Below, in pieces: positions 42,384 to 53,030 of a stretch of 64,000 nucleotides of DNA (positions are counted from its first letter, which is position 1; each line of letters opens with the position of its first letter). This DNA comes from Tenuifilaceae bacterium CYCD (GTDB taxonomy: Bacteria > Bacteroidota > Bacteroidia > Bacteroidales > Tenuifilaceae): NCBI GenBank assembly GCA_036322835.1, contig AP027304.1:3410001-3474000 (forward strand), given 5' to 3'. Both the position numbers and the translations under genes were made by a program. Under the pieces are notes generated by a model. That model was not told the origin of the DNA. It did no database searches and worked only from the letters and a program-made list of their open reading frames with translations.

Positions 42384-43844
42384 ATGATATCTAAGTCCTT
42401 CATAAAATCATCATTTATTTACACGGTAGTAGGATCTCTACCGCTTGCATCAAGTATACTCCTTCTCCCATTCTATGGCAATTCTTCTTTACTTTCAACA
42501 TCTGACTTTGGATTGCTTGCCATTTACATTATTTTAAGCGAACTAGCCAGGATACTATTTAACTTCTCTGCCGATAATTTTTTGGGCATTAATTTCATTC
42601 ATTATAACAACGACAAAGATACCTTACAGCGATTTATAGGAACATCTGCTTTATTTATTCTGTTATACGGATTAGCGATGGTTCTGATTTTTTCTTTACT
42701 TGGAAACGCTGTTTTCGGTTTGTTCTTTCCAGGGAAAAGCATAAGTTTCTTCCCGTTTGGATTTCTATCAATCGTTACTGGATTTTTTAACGGAATATTC
42801 AAAGCCTACACAACACTACTAATATTCCGTGAGAAACCCCAGCCTTACTTTTGGTCAAACCTTATTCATTTTGGTGCAGTAATAGTAATATCTGTATCAG
42901 GGCTATACATAATTCCGTTATCGCTCAATGGCCCTATATGGGGTCGGTTTATTGGCTCATTAATAACTTTCATATGGGCTATTTCATATTTCATCAAGGA
43001 AAGTCGCTTCAAGTTTGACAATTCTATTCTTAAACGGTTACTGAACTATAGCGCCCCTCTCTATATATATAGCATTTTATACTGGATTGTTTCGAATATT
43101 GACAGATACTTTATTCTTGGCTTAATGTCTGAGAGTTATGTGGCTATTTTCGATTTTGCAATAAAAATGACACTTATAGTTGAATTTCTACAAAACGGGT
43201 TATCTGCCGCAATAAATCCCAAGGTTTTTAAAATATGGAAAGAGAAAGGAGATGCACCTATAGGCGATGTTAATATTAACAAATACTTCCATGTTTTTGC
43301 ACTGATAAATATTTTTTCTGTTCCTATTTTATTTATGTCAATTCCTTTATTGGTCCCAATAGTTGTAAACAACAACGATCTATACCAATCATTTACATTA
43401 CTTCCTGTTCTTTTTGCTGGAATGATTGTTAGAGTATGGTACTACTACTTAATTGCGCCAGTATTCTTTTTCAAGAAAACAAGAATACTTCCCGTTGTTT
43501 TTTCAATAAGCGCTTTGTTCCAAATTATTACCACCTATTTTGGTATAAAATATTTCGATATCTACGGAGCTGTCTGGGCTAATTTCTTTACTAAAGTTTT
43601 ACAGGTAGTATTACTGTCATTATTTGTACAAAAATTCTATCACTTTAAGGCTAATATCCATAAACTCGTATTATTCCCCCTTATATATATCTTGCTTTTA
43701 TTATTCTCGGAGATACTTTTAAGCGATATTAATCTCTATTTATTAAACATTGTTCATCTGCTGATAATAATAACTTTGGGATATTATGTATTCCGTAAAG
43801 AAATACAAATATCCCAAATCAATAAGTTGTTTAAGAAATTCTAA
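42384..43844 (+). CDS. Polysaccharide repeat-unit flippase (Wzx-like, MOP superfamily)
   Basis: A 486-residue integral membrane protein with about twelve to fourteen membrane helices spread evenly (for example residues about 12-32, 42-62, 88-110, 115-135, 148-172 and 180-200) and few charged residues, typical of polysaccharide_synt flippases. It would move the undecaprenyl-linked glycan across the inner membrane. It is the last of the four surface-polysaccharide genes. Its stop overlaps the stop of the convergent GAF/PAS gene by 4 bp with no terminator between them. Confidence 0.88.
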   Translation: MISKSFIKSSFIYTVVGSLPLASSILLLPFYGNSSLLSTSDFGLLAIYIILSELARILFNFSADNFLGINFIHYNNDKDTLQRFIGTSALFILLYGLAMVLIFSLLGNAVFGLFFPGKSISFFPFGFLSIVTGFFNGIFKAYTTLLIFREKPQPYFWSNLIHFGAVIVISVSGLYIIPLSLNGPIWGRFIGSLITFIWAISYFIKESRFKFDNSILKRLLNYSAPLYIYSILYWIVSNIDRYFILGLMSESYVAIFDFAIKMTLIVEFLQNGLSAAINPKVFKIWKEKGDAPIGDVNINKYFHVFALINIFSVPILFMSIPLLVPIVVNNNDLYQSFTLLPVLFAGMIVRVWYYYLIAPVFFFKKTRILPVVFSISALFQIITTYFGIKYFDIYGAVWANFFTKVLQVVLLSLFVQKFYHFKANIHKLVLFPLIYILLLLFSEILLSDINLYLLNIVHLLIIITLGYYVFRKEIQISQINKLFKKF

Positions 43845-46123
43845 AACAGATCCACCGAAATATTCTGAATAAACGCAGTATAAGTTATCTCCCTGCCTAA
43901 TTTTGCTTCGGTTAAAAGCATTAGAACGGATATTTCGTCACCATCCTTAGTTGTGATATTAATTTCACGGCGTTGGCCAATTATCTTTTCTTTATTTGGA
44001 TCAAGATAAGCATCTATAAATTCATCCTGGCCTTCGATATCATCGGGGAATAAAATCCTGATACTTTGGCCAAGTACCTCGTCCCTACTAACCGCAAATA
44101 ACTCCTCGGCAGCCTTATTGAAAAACTGAATAACGCCGTCGTGATCGGTCATAATAATTGCATCAAGAAATCCTTCAAGTGTCTTTTCATTTCTGATTTT
44201 AACCTTTTCAATTTCTTTGAACTGATTCTTAACCTCTTCCTTTGCCTCCCTAAGTTTTCTATTTAATTCCACCTCATTTAAGCGCAACATCTCCTCCTGT
44301 TTTTTGAGCTGTTCGGTCTGCTGCTTGGTTTCTATTTCCATTAATTTTTCCCGAGTAATATCGTTGGCAATAAGAACAACCTTAGCAACCTCGTCGTACA
44401 TATCATTAACGGCTGTGAAAGTGCATCTAAACCACTTCTCCTCATCATGGCTAGTTAGGAAACGAAGCTGTCCCTCGAAAGGAATTCCATGGATAATATC
44501 ATCCCAAGTACGCTCAATTGCTTTTCGTTCCGAGGATGGAACCAATTCAAAAATTGATTTTTCTTTTGCCAAAGTCAATGTATACCCCATGGAAATCAAA
44601 AACTTATCATTGGCATCAATCAAATCACCTGTAGGACTAAATTCAGACTTAAACGATGATCTGTTCAACGCATTAATTTGACCTTCGTAATCCAAACTTT
44701 GCTTTTTCTGTTCTGTTGTATCAATCGCTAAGAATAGTATTTTATCTACGCCACCCATTACATTTCTTACACATGTGTAAGTAGCAATTGTCCAAAGATC
44801 CTTACCTGTTTTGGTAACAAGCTTCATGTCTCCCTCAAAGTGCTTACCTCCATGACTCAGATTTTTCCATATATCGTCAAACCATTCCCTATCTTTCTTA
44901 TTAATAAACATAGACATTGGTTTTCCCTCAACTTCAGAATTACCCGAGTATTCCAATTTTTGAATAAACTTTGTATTGGCGTAGAGCAAATCTCCATTCA
45001 CATCAAAATCGGCACGGATAAGGGTGTGGTTTACAGAGTTTGAAAAACTTATAAATTTCTCGGACTGACGGGTTGCCTCTTCCTGTGTTGCCTGTAATTC
45101 CTCCATATTCTGACGCATCTGCTCCTCTTTAAGCGCAAGTTCTTCGGCCTGTTCACGCGATTCTTTAAGAAGTTTTGCAGTTCGAAGATTTATTTTTACT
45201 GTAGACACTGTAGTAGCAATACTTTCAGCTACCTTTTCAAGAAATTCAACCTGATACTTTTCGAATAGATTAAATGATGCAACCTCTAAAATTCCGTGCA
45301 CAGACTCATTCACCTTAAGTGGCACTAAAATTAAGCATTTAGGATTAGCCTTCCCTAACCCCGATGTCACATTTAAATAGCTATCGGGTACCTTTTTTAG
45401 TAGTATTGTCTCTTTCTCCAAACCACATGCTCCAACTAAACCTTCACGCCAAGGGACAATTTTATCAGCATACTTCCTTCGCTCATAAGCATAGCAAGCC
45501 GTCATACGGAAGTGGATATCGGTTATATCATCATCCTCCAACAAGTAAAATGCGCCCTGATTTGCTTCAACATAGTTTACTAAGTTTCGAATAATTTGGA
45601 ACGAAAGTTCCTCAATATTGTCGTTATTCAACCTAAGTATTTCACCAAATTTTGCCATTCCCTCAGCACTCCAACTGCGTTGCTCATCCTCTTTTCTTCG
45701 CTCAACTTCATCATCCTTACTCTTTTTTAGATTATCACGAAGATTAATAACCGCTTTTCCCAAGGCGTCCGTTTCATCCGGTATATATTCGGCTTCAATA
45801 TCTCCTTCTCTTAATTTTTCTACAAACCGATACAATTTACGTTGTCTATGAAGTTCGGTCTGAGAGACCTTTTCCGCTTCAGTCTTTTCAACAGAAACAT
45901 ACCGAGATATAAAGAATGATGCTACCGCAATAATTATTGGGAAAGAATCAAAAAAATAAAGGATTGGCGATATTAAATGTAAATCATAAATACCAACTGG
46001 AGTATAAGGCAACCCGTGGATTAGGACACCAATAAAGAAAACTAATAGAATAAATGCTAAACCACTGAGAAATCCAAGAATTGTAGCCTTCACCACAAAA
46101 GGTTTTGAATATTCACGCTCCAT
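43841..46123 (-). CDS. Membrane GAF/triple-PAS protein without an output domain
   Basis: A 760-residue sensor-like protein. It has two membrane helices (about 11-34 and 48-70), a HAMP-like linker (to about 135), a GAF domain (about 155-320, with IRNLVNYVEANQGAFYLLE and LVPLKVNESVHGILEVASF), a coiled coil with EELALKEEQMRQNMEELQ, two PAS domains (about 370-480 and 485-600), a second coiled coil, and a third PAS (about 648-755). It ends at NISVDLF. No histidine kinase, GGDEF, EAL or methyl-accepting domain follows. It is the last gene of the chemosensory operon, 228 bp after cheB, so it may feed into CheA or CheW by contact. Confidence 0.82.
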   Translation of the reverse strand: MEREYSKPFVVKATILGFLSGLAFILLVFFIGVLIHGLPYTPVGIYDLHLISPILYFFDSFPIIIAVASFFISRYVSVEKTEAEKVSQTELHRQRKLYRFVEKLREGDIEAEYIPDETDALGKAVINLRDNLKKSKDDEVERRKEDEQRSWSAEGMAKFGEILRLNNDNIEELSFQIIRNLVNYVEANQGAFYLLEDDDITDIHFRMTACYAYERRKYADKIVPWREGLVGACGLEKETILLKKVPDSYLNVTSGLGKANPKCLILVPLKVNESVHGILEVASFNLFEKYQVEFLEKVAESIATTVSTVKINLRTAKLLKESREQAEELALKEEQMRQNMEELQATQEEATRQSEKFISFSNSVNHTLIRADFDVNGDLLYANTKFIQKLEYSGNSEVEGKPMSMFINKKDREWFDDIWKNLSHGGKHFEGDMKLVTKTGKDLWTIATYTCVRNVMGGVDKILFLAIDTTEQKKQSLDYEGQINALNRSSFKSEFSPTGDLIDANDKFLISMGYTLTLAKEKSIFELVPSSERKAIERTWDDIIHGIPFEGQLRFLTSHDEEKWFRCTFTAVNDMYDEVAKVVLIANDITREKLMEIETKQQTEQLKKQEEMLRLNEVELNRKLREAKEEVKNQFKEIEKVKIRNEKTLEGFLDAIIMTDHDGVIQFFNKAAEELFAVSRDEVLGQSIRILFPDDIEGQDEFIDAYLDPNKEKIIGQRREINITTKDGDEISVLMLLTEAKLGREITYTAFIQNISVDLF

Positions 46124-46351
46124 AGCAATCCAAATTTTGTTTTAAAAATAGGTATTTTTTCAATCCAATAAAAATATTCATGCCAAATATAGCAATGAGT
46201 TTCTTTAAAATCAGATTGAGTTTTGAAGCGTAATGTAAATTAAGAATGAATGGCAAATTTCCTCGAAACACATACTCATATCAAAATAGTTGTTTTACAA
46301 CTATTTAAACATACATCATGGTTTAATTGAGGATTATAACCACAGTAACTC

Positions 46352-47446
<1,095 letters not shown>

Positions 47447-47450
47447 TTAA

Positions 47451-47921
47451 TTAAATCAGCTGCTTCTGAATGTATTTTTGTCGCACCTCTCCGGTGTGTG
47501 TAATAAACTCAATTTTTCGGCCTAATTTGCCCCCTACGCTTTTTGCAACTATAGGTATTTTATGCTCCTGTAGCATTTCAATTGCAATCTTAATATTTCG
47601 ATCGCCAATTTGAAAATTAGATATGTTAGTTTCAATAACCTCTCCTCCTCCAAAAACCTTTGCCTGTAAATTAGATTTAGAACATCCTAACGCAAGCATT
47701 CTTTCTATCAACCTTTCAATGGCAATGTTTCCATATTTTGGACTTGCTAAGCCTTGTCCATTCCAAAGAGGCAACATATAATGATTAATTCCTCCTTTAT
47801 TCGTTTTTGGATCGAACAAGCAAACAGCCACACATGACCCCAGGATAGTACTGACTACATGGGGAGTTCCTTCGGCAAATAGCGCTGCAGGATATAGGTA
47901 ATGTTGCTTAATTTCGTCCAT
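47451..47921 (-). CDS. cheD: Chemoreceptor glutamine deamidase CheD
   Basis: A 156-residue CheD with the catalytic Cys in STILGSCVAVCLFD (about 28-41), His in GGINHYMLPLW and Thr/Ser in the KVFGGGEVI and NIKIAIEMLQ region. It deamidates receptor glutamines, and in many bacteria it also activates the CheY-P phosphatase CheC. No CheC is present here, which makes the partner of CheD an open question. It ends 25 bp before cheB and starts 7 bp after the kinase-like gene. Confidence 0.95.
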   Translation of the reverse strand: MDEIKQHYLYPAALFAEGTPHVVSTILGSCVAVCLFDPKTNKGGINHYMLPLWNGQGLASPKYGNIAIERLIERMLALGCSKSNLQAKVFGGGEVIETNISNFQIGDRNIKIAIEMLQEHKIPIVAKSVGGKLGRKIEFITHTGEVRQKYIQKQLI

Positions 47922-47928
47922 TTAAGTA

Positions 47929-48831
47929 TTAAAACACTTCCGATTCAGAATCAAAAAACATTTCATTGGCATCCGAAGCAAAGCCCTCAATTGGCTCCTC
48001 TGACTCAGGGATGCTGATAGTGAAGCATGCCCCTTTTCCAAGTTCACTCTCTATCGCTATCTTCCCATTAAGCATGTCAATAATCGCTTTGTTTATCGAT
48101 AAACCCAGGCCGTGTCCACGGTTTAACGAGTTAATACCAGAATCGACTCGTTTGAACCTATCAAAAATAATTTTCTGATTCTCCTTCGATATACCAATGC
48201 CATGATCTCTAACAATCACGGAAAGCGTTCTACCTTTGCGAATCGCCTCTATCTCTACCATGCCTCCCTCAAAGCTAAAGTTAACGGCATTACTCATCAA
48301 GTTTGCAATTATCAACTTCAACTTTTCTGGGTCGGTTTTAAAAATATATGCTTGCTCACCCTCAATATCGCTGTCAATCGTGAATTGAATATTGAGCTTC
48401 TTCTTCCGCATTTCAAACTTAAACGATTCAATTATGCTTTCCAGCAGATTCTTCACATCCACGCGGAGTATTTCAGGATAAATATCGCCAGCCTCAATTT
48501 TGGCCGCAACAAAAATATTACGAAGCTGAAAATCAAGATTAAATGCCTCGGAATGGATGAGGGCAACCATCGATATTACTTTTTTCCAATTTTCCTTATC
48601 AACAGATAGTATAGCCTTTGATAATCCAATTATCGATGTAAATGGGTTGATAATTTCATTGGTTATATTCGATATAAAATGGGTTTTTAAAGCTTCAGAC
48701 TCTTCCAGTTTCTTATTCACCACCTTGAGTTCAGCGTTTAACTCTTTAAGCTCCTTCAACGACTTTTTATTGAGTTCAAATCGGCGCTTTAACTCATGAA
48801 TCAATTCATCATCGGTTAACTGATCGGGCAT
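47929..48831 (-). CDS. Histidine-kinase-like protein lacking the phospho-accepting histidine
   Basis: A 300-residue soluble protein with an N-terminal coiled coil (1-48), a HisKA-like dimerisation domain (about 48-115) and a complete HATPase_c domain (about 150-285): N box in IIANLMSNAVNF, G1 VRDHGIGIS, F box DRFKRV, G2 GHGLGLSI. The H box reads FISNITNEIINPF where the consensus is 'F..n.SHElRTPl', so the His is Asn58 (codon AAT, plus strand 48658-48660). It cannot autophosphorylate at the usual site but may still bind ATP. It could act as a phosphatase, scaffold or CheA modulator. It ends in an acidic tail, SESEVF. It lies between cheR and cheD. Confidence 0.88.
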   Translation of the reverse strand: MPDQLTDDELIHELKRRFELNKKSLKELKELNAELKVVNKKLEESEALKTHFISNITNEIINPFTSIIGLSKAILSVDKENWKKVISMVALIHSEAFNLDFQLRNIFVAAKIEAGDIYPEILRVDVKNLLESIIESFKFEMRKKKLNIQFTIDSDIEGEQAYIFKTDPEKLKLIIANLMSNAVNFSFEGGMVEIEAIRKGRTLSVIVRDHGIGISKENQKIIFDRFKRVDSGINSLNRGHGLGLSINKAIIDMLNGKIAIESELGKGACFTISIPESEEPIEGFASDANEMFFDSESEVF

Positions 48832-48852
48832 ATTTTTCGAGAATTTAGTTTA

Positions 48853-49707
48853 CTATATTCGAGCGTAAATTGTAGGTTTGAGTTGTTTTAGCGGCAATTT
48901 CATATTTAAAATTGACTCCGAATGACCCAGAATTAAATATCCTCCAATTTTTAACTTTCCACATAATTTATTGATCACCTGCTCTTGTGTTTCTCGGTCG
49001 AAGTAGATCAATACATTACGGCAAAAGATTACATCAAAAGTCTCTGAAATCGAATAGTGCTCATCCATAAAGTTTAACCGACCAAATCGAACTCTACTCC
49101 TTATGTTTTGTCCCATTTTAACGGTAGGATTTGCCCTATCCTTGCTCCGGAGCATATACTTTTTCTTTAGCCCAATAGGAACAATCTCAACTCGTTCCTC
49201 TTTATATACTGCATTTACAGCAGTTTGAAGAATCCTTGTAGAGATATCGGTAGCCCAAATTGAAAAGTCGAAACCCGGGTTTTTCTCTGCGAATTCGGAT
49301 AACACTATAGCCAAGGTATAGGGCTCTTCACCACTGGAACAACCAGCACTCCACACCTTAAATTGCTTTCCTTTTGATGCAAGTACTTGTTCGGGTAAAA
49401 TGTGTTCGGTAAGAAAATCGAAATGGGTTGGCTCTCTAAAAAAATCCGTTTTGTTTGTACTTACAACATCAAGCATGTGAATAATTTCGCTATCCACGCC
49501 ATCCTTGCTGAAAAGATAATCGCAGTACTCCTTGAAAGATTTAAAGTTTAATTCACGTAAGCGCTTCTGAAGCCTACACTGAAGCATAACCTTCTTTACC
49601 GGAGGCAACCTAATTCCACTTTCCTTGTATATAAATGAACTTAATTTATTGAACTCGTCATTGCTAAGTTGTATGCGATAGAAATCGCTCAAATCTGGGT
49701 TCGCCAT
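48853..49707 (-). CDS. cheR: Chemotaxis protein methyltransferase CheR
   Basis: A 284-residue enzyme that transfers methyl groups from SAM to chemoreceptor glutamates. The helical N-terminal domain (1-85) has FIYKESGIRLPPVKKVMLQ. The SAM domain has NKTDFFREPTHFDFL, the KVWSAGCSSGEEPYTLAIVL motif (about 122-141), WATDIS, and the FDVIFCRNVLIYFD block followed by GGYLILGHSES. The C-terminal pentapeptide-binding beta-subdomain is present. No TPR extension is seen. Confidence 0.97.
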   Translation of the reverse strand: MANPDLSDFYRIQLSNDEFNKLSSFIYKESGIRLPPVKKVMLQCRLQKRLRELNFKSFKEYCDYLFSKDGVDSEIIHMLDVVSTNKTDFFREPTHFDFLTEHILPEQVLASKGKQFKVWSAGCSSGEEPYTLAIVLSEFAEKNPGFDFSIWATDISTRILQTAVNAVYKEERVEIVPIGLKKKYMLRSKDRANPTVKMGQNIRSRVRFGRLNFMDEHYSISETFDVIFCRNVLIYFDRETQEQVINKLCGKLKIGGYLILGHSESILNMKLPLKQLKPTIYARI

Positions 49708-49731
49708 AAATGGCTATAAATTATGTTAACA

Positions 49732-50253
49732 CTATTCAACCTTTTCCACACCTGCATTATCTGCATTCATTTCAGCGTTTACCTTTAGTGATGTAATTTC
49801 ATCAATGGAAAAAACAGCATCCATGTTTAAAATGATGATGAACTTTTCATCAATCTTAGCCATACCAATAATAAACTCAGATTTATAGCGACTTCCTAAG
49901 GTTGGTAATGGCATAATTTGGTTATTATCAATCTCTAGCACAGCCTGAACCGAATCTACAATAGCGCCCACGTGCACTGATTCACCATCCAAATCTATAT
50001 CAAGCACTATAATACATGTATTGGTTGTGTATTCAGTTTCGGGCATTCCAAACTTAATTCTAGCATCAATAACCGGAAGAACGGCGCCTCTCAAATTAAT
50101 AACTCCCTTTAAATAGTCTGGTGCTTTGGGAACTTGTGTAATTTTTGTCATCTCCAATATATTCAACACCTTACCTACATGGGCAGCAAACTCCTCATCA
50201 CCTAGCTTAAATGTGAGATATGAGTTAATTTTTGAAGTCTTTTCTTGTTCCAT
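49732..50253 (-). CDS. cheW: Chemotaxis coupling protein CheW
   Basis: A 173-residue CheW that links CheA to receptors. It has the usual two five-stranded barrels: YLTFKLGDEEFAAHVGKVL, PDYLKGVINLRGAVLPVIDAR with the conserved Arg, TNTCIIVLDI, HVGAIVDSVQAVLEI and a FIIGMAKIDEKFIIILNMD C-terminal strand pair. It has a short extra tail (about 15 residues) beyond the E. coli length. It lies 22 bp after cheA. Confidence 0.96.
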   Translation of the reverse strand: MEQEKTSKINSYLTFKLGDEEFAAHVGKVLNILEMTKITQVPKAPDYLKGVINLRGAVLPVIDARIKFGMPETEYTTNTCIIVLDIDLDGESVHVGAIVDSVQAVLEIDNNQIMPLPTLGSRYKSEFIIGMAKIDEKFIIILNMDAVFSIDEITSLKVNAEMNADNAGVEKVE

Positions 50254-50275
50254 ATTCTAGCCTCCTAAAAAATCT

Positions 50276-52318
50276 TTATTTTACGTTAATTGCTTGAATT
50301 TTTGCGAAATCTTTAATTATTTTATTGGTATCCATTACCAATGCCACAGTTCCATCGCCTAAAATAGTGGCTCCTGAGAAGATATCATGGCTCTTGTAGT
50401 GTTTGCCTAACGGTTTCAAAACAGCCTGATATTCGCCTATTACAAAGTCAACAACCATTCCTACACTATAATCCTCAAAATTGACAACAACAACCTGCTC
50501 TAGTTCCTCATCGCTTTGACTCAAATGGAATTCTTTTCGTAAACTAAAGAAAGGAATTTGTTTACCATCAAGTGTAACAAGGTTATTGAATGATGAGTAG
50601 ATTTTTGCTTTTTCAACAGCGTATATTTTATCGATTGCAGCAAGAGGTATAACATAAGCAGATTTATTAATGCTTACCAAGAGACCATCAATAATAGATA
50701 GGGTTAATGGTAACTTAATGGTAATTGTTGTTCCAACATTAACTTCAGAGTCAATCTCAACTTCACCCCGAATTTCTGCAATTTTTTTCTTAACAACATC
50801 CATTCCTACACCGCGTCCCGATACATCGGTAACCTTCTTGGCCGTTGAAAAACCTGGTAGAAATACTAAATCCAGAATTTCCTTTTTACTTAACTTCCTC
50901 TCAGGAGTGATTATTCCCTTAAGTATGGCCTTTTCCCGAATAACCTCCGGGTCAATTCCTGCGCCATCATCGCTAACCTGAATAATCACATTGGCTCCGG
51001 AATAGAACGCCTTTAATACTATTTTTCCTTTTGATGATTTCCCTAGCGCTAATCGTGCACTAACTTCCTCAATACCATGATCCATGCTATTTCTAAGGAT
51101 ATGCATTAGCGGATCGGAAAGATTCTCAATAATTGTTTTATCCAATTCTGTTTCTGACCCCTCGGTAATAAACTCAACTTCTTTCTTTAATTCCATCGAT
51201 AAATCGCGAACTAACCGTTGGAATCGTCCAAAAAGATTTTCGATCGGAATAAGTACAATGCTAAATGCTATGTCGCGCAACTGACGCGATAATTTTTGAA
51301 CATTCTCTACAATCGGTCCCAAACCAGGAATGTTATTTTCCTCGGCAAATAGGCTTAAACGTGCCTGTGTTGTCACTAATTCCGAAACTAAATTCATTAA
51401 ACTATCCAGTTTGTCGGATGACACACGAATGCTTGCAGTAGATTTATCCTTGTATCCTATTCGTTCGCGCTTTACAACTTCCGATTTTTGCTTATTATAG
51501 CGAGAAACAGCCTGATTAGCAATTCGTTGAACTGTTACAAATCCGATATCTTTCTGAACATTTGCCAATTGTGAGATTTCTTCAAAAAACTTGGCATCAG
51601 CTAATAAATTAATGTCAGCCACCTTTTGAATATCAAGATTAGATTCGGTTTCCACAAAAATGAACACATCACTTATTGCATTAACTTCGTGTTCCGTTGC
51701 AACAATGGCCTCCCAGTAGGTATAGCAAAAATCCGGATTGATCTTATCAAAAAGAGGAACTCTGTTAAAATGCGCAAATACTTTTGTTTGGCCTAATGTG
51801 GATAACTCATCGAGCAGATAAAGAGGATTTGTACCATTTCGGAATATGTCATTCCGGGGCTCAAACATTACATAGTATGTATGAATAATTGCATCGGATT
51901 TGTGTTCAACTATTTGCGCAGGTTGTTCCTCGTTATGTTTTGTAGGATTTACCAATTGGTCAATTTTAGCAATTAACCCGTTATGCGTGGTTAGGAAGTC
52001 CGGATCGTCGTAGTTTTCCTCATCGAGCATTGCTTTCAGATGATCAACTGACGATAGTGTAACATTAAGAACCTGGGCGGTTAACGGTAGTTGGTTGTTT
52101 CGGATAAGATCGTAAACCGTTTCGAGGTTATGCGTAAACTTATCAATCAAATCGAAACCAAACATGCTGCTATTCCCTTTTAGGGTATGCATTACCCGGA
52201 ATACCTGCTGAATTAGAGTTGGATCTTCTGGATTCTTTTCCAGTTCGAGCAGGGTTACTTCTAGCTTATCTATAAGCTCGGAAGCCTCCTCAATAAATTT
52301 CTTCTTAAAGCTATCCAT
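50276..52318 (-). CDS. cheA: Chemotaxis histidine kinase CheA
   Basis: A 680-residue kinase. P1 HPt domain carries the phospho-accepting His44 in RVMHTLKGNSSMFGF. A P2-like region of about 130 residues follows (roughly 140-270, YYVMFEPRNDIFRNGTNP, a divergent response-regulator-binding fold). Then comes the P3 dimerisation helix pair (SIRVSSDKLDSLMNLVSELV), the P4 ATPase with DPLMHILRNSMDHGIEE, VSDDGAGID and GRGVGMDVV, and the P5 CheW-like domain with TLSIIDGLLVSINKSAYVIP. It phosphorylates CheY and CheB. Its ATG overlaps the TAA of the preceding cheY gene (TAATG). Confidence 0.97.
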   Translation of the reverse strand: MDSFKKKFIEEASELIDKLEVTLLELEKNPEDPTLIQQVFRVMHTLKGNSSMFGFDLIDKFTHNLETVYDLIRNNQLPLTAQVLNVTLSSVDHLKAMLDEENYDDPDFLTTHNGLIAKIDQLVNPTKHNEEQPAQIVEHKSDAIIHTYYVMFEPRNDIFRNGTNPLYLLDELSTLGQTKVFAHFNRVPLFDKINPDFCYTYWEAIVATEHEVNAISDVFIFVETESNLDIQKVADINLLADAKFFEEISQLANVQKDIGFVTVQRIANQAVSRYNKQKSEVVKRERIGYKDKSTASIRVSSDKLDSLMNLVSELVTTQARLSLFAEENNIPGLGPIVENVQKLSRQLRDIAFSIVLIPIENLFGRFQRLVRDLSMELKKEVEFITEGSETELDKTIIENLSDPLMHILRNSMDHGIEEVSARLALGKSSKGKIVLKAFYSGANVIIQVSDDGAGIDPEVIREKAILKGIITPERKLSKKEILDLVFLPGFSTAKKVTDVSGRGVGMDVVKKKIAEIRGEVEIDSEVNVGTTITIKLPLTLSIIDGLLVSINKSAYVIPLAAIDKIYAVEKAKIYSSFNNLVTLDGKQIPFFSLRKEFHLSQSDEELEQVVVVNFEDYSVGMVVDFVIGEYQAVLKPLGKHYKSHDIFSGATILGDGTVALVMDTNKIIKDFAKIQAINVK

Positions 52319-52683
52319 TATCTTATCACTTTATTGATTGCTGCAATAAGTTTTGCGGGAACAAACGGTTTAATAATCCAACCCGTAGCCCCGGCATCTT
52401 TAGCTTCCATTTTTTTGGCTGTTTGCGATTCAGTGGTTAAAAATAGAATTGGAATACGTTCGTAGTTTGAATTTTTCCGAACATTCTTAATAAGTTCTAT
52501 TCCATCCATTTCGGGCATATGTAAATCTGTAATGATCAAATCAATTACTTGTCCATCAAGAAACTTAAGAGCATCTTTTCCATCTACCCCAATTAAAACT
52601 TTGTATCCTTCATTCTCGAGAGTAAAACTGACTACCTCCCGAATACTTTCTGAATCGTCAACAATAAGAATTGTTTTTGCCAT
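52318..52683 (-). CDS. cheY: Chemotaxis response regulator CheY
   Basis: A 121-residue single receiver domain. It has the acidic pair Asp9-Asp10 in ILIVDDS, phospho-acceptor Asp53 in LIITDLHMPEMDG, Thr in FLTTES and Lys in WIIKPF. It sits directly upstream of cheA with coupled translation, so it is the likely direct target of this CheA. The downstream motor or gliding machinery is not encoded in the window. Confidence 0.95.
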   Translation of the reverse strand: MAKTILIVDDSESIREVVSFTLENEGYKVLIGVDGKDALKFLDGQVIDLIITDLHMPEMDGIELIKNVRKNSNYERIPILFLTTESQTAKKMEAKDAGATGWIIKPFVPAKLIAAINKVIR

Positions 52684-52704
52684 ATCGTAAAGTATTATAT
52701 AATT

Positions 52705-53022
52705 TTAAAACTTCATCTTGATACCGGAATTACTCAAAAGCTTTTGCTGGTCGGGGTGTAGCTCAAATTCCACTTCAGCCTGATTATTGCTTTTAAGTGT
52801 AGTCCACACAAACGATTGGAGTAACTGTATTGTTCCAAGATCAATATTATCGGCATCCTTAACTACAATTTTTAAATTACTGCTTTTGTTTAAATATGCC
52901 AATAAATCATCCTTTAGCTCCTTAACGCTATTGAGGCTTAAATCACCACTTAAAATTAGTTTTGGGCCATCGGTACCTTTGCTAGCAGCTATTCGGTATC
53001 CTTTTTCCTTATTTTTGCTCAT
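52705..53022 (-). CDS. STAS-domain protein of the chemosensory operon
   Basis: A 105-residue protein with one STAS fold: KLILSGDLSLNSVKELKDDL, a NLKIVVKDADNIDLGTIQLL strand-loop-helix and a final NSGIKMKF. In anti-sigma antagonists the loop is 'DSSG', with Ser as the phosphorylation site. Here it is Asp-Leu-Gly-Thr, so the only phosphorylatable residue in the loop is the Thr. STAS proteins are common in Bacteroidota and spirochaete che operons with unsettled roles. It lies between the 585-residue helical protein and cheY, both within 25 bp. Confidence 0.85.
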   Translation of the reverse strand: MSKNKEKGYRIAASKGTDGPKLILSGDLSLNSVKELKDDLLAYLNKSSNLKIVVKDADNIDLGTIQLLQSFVWTTLKSNNQAEVEFELHPDQQKLLSNSGIKMKF

Positions 53023-53030
53023 GGTTTATA

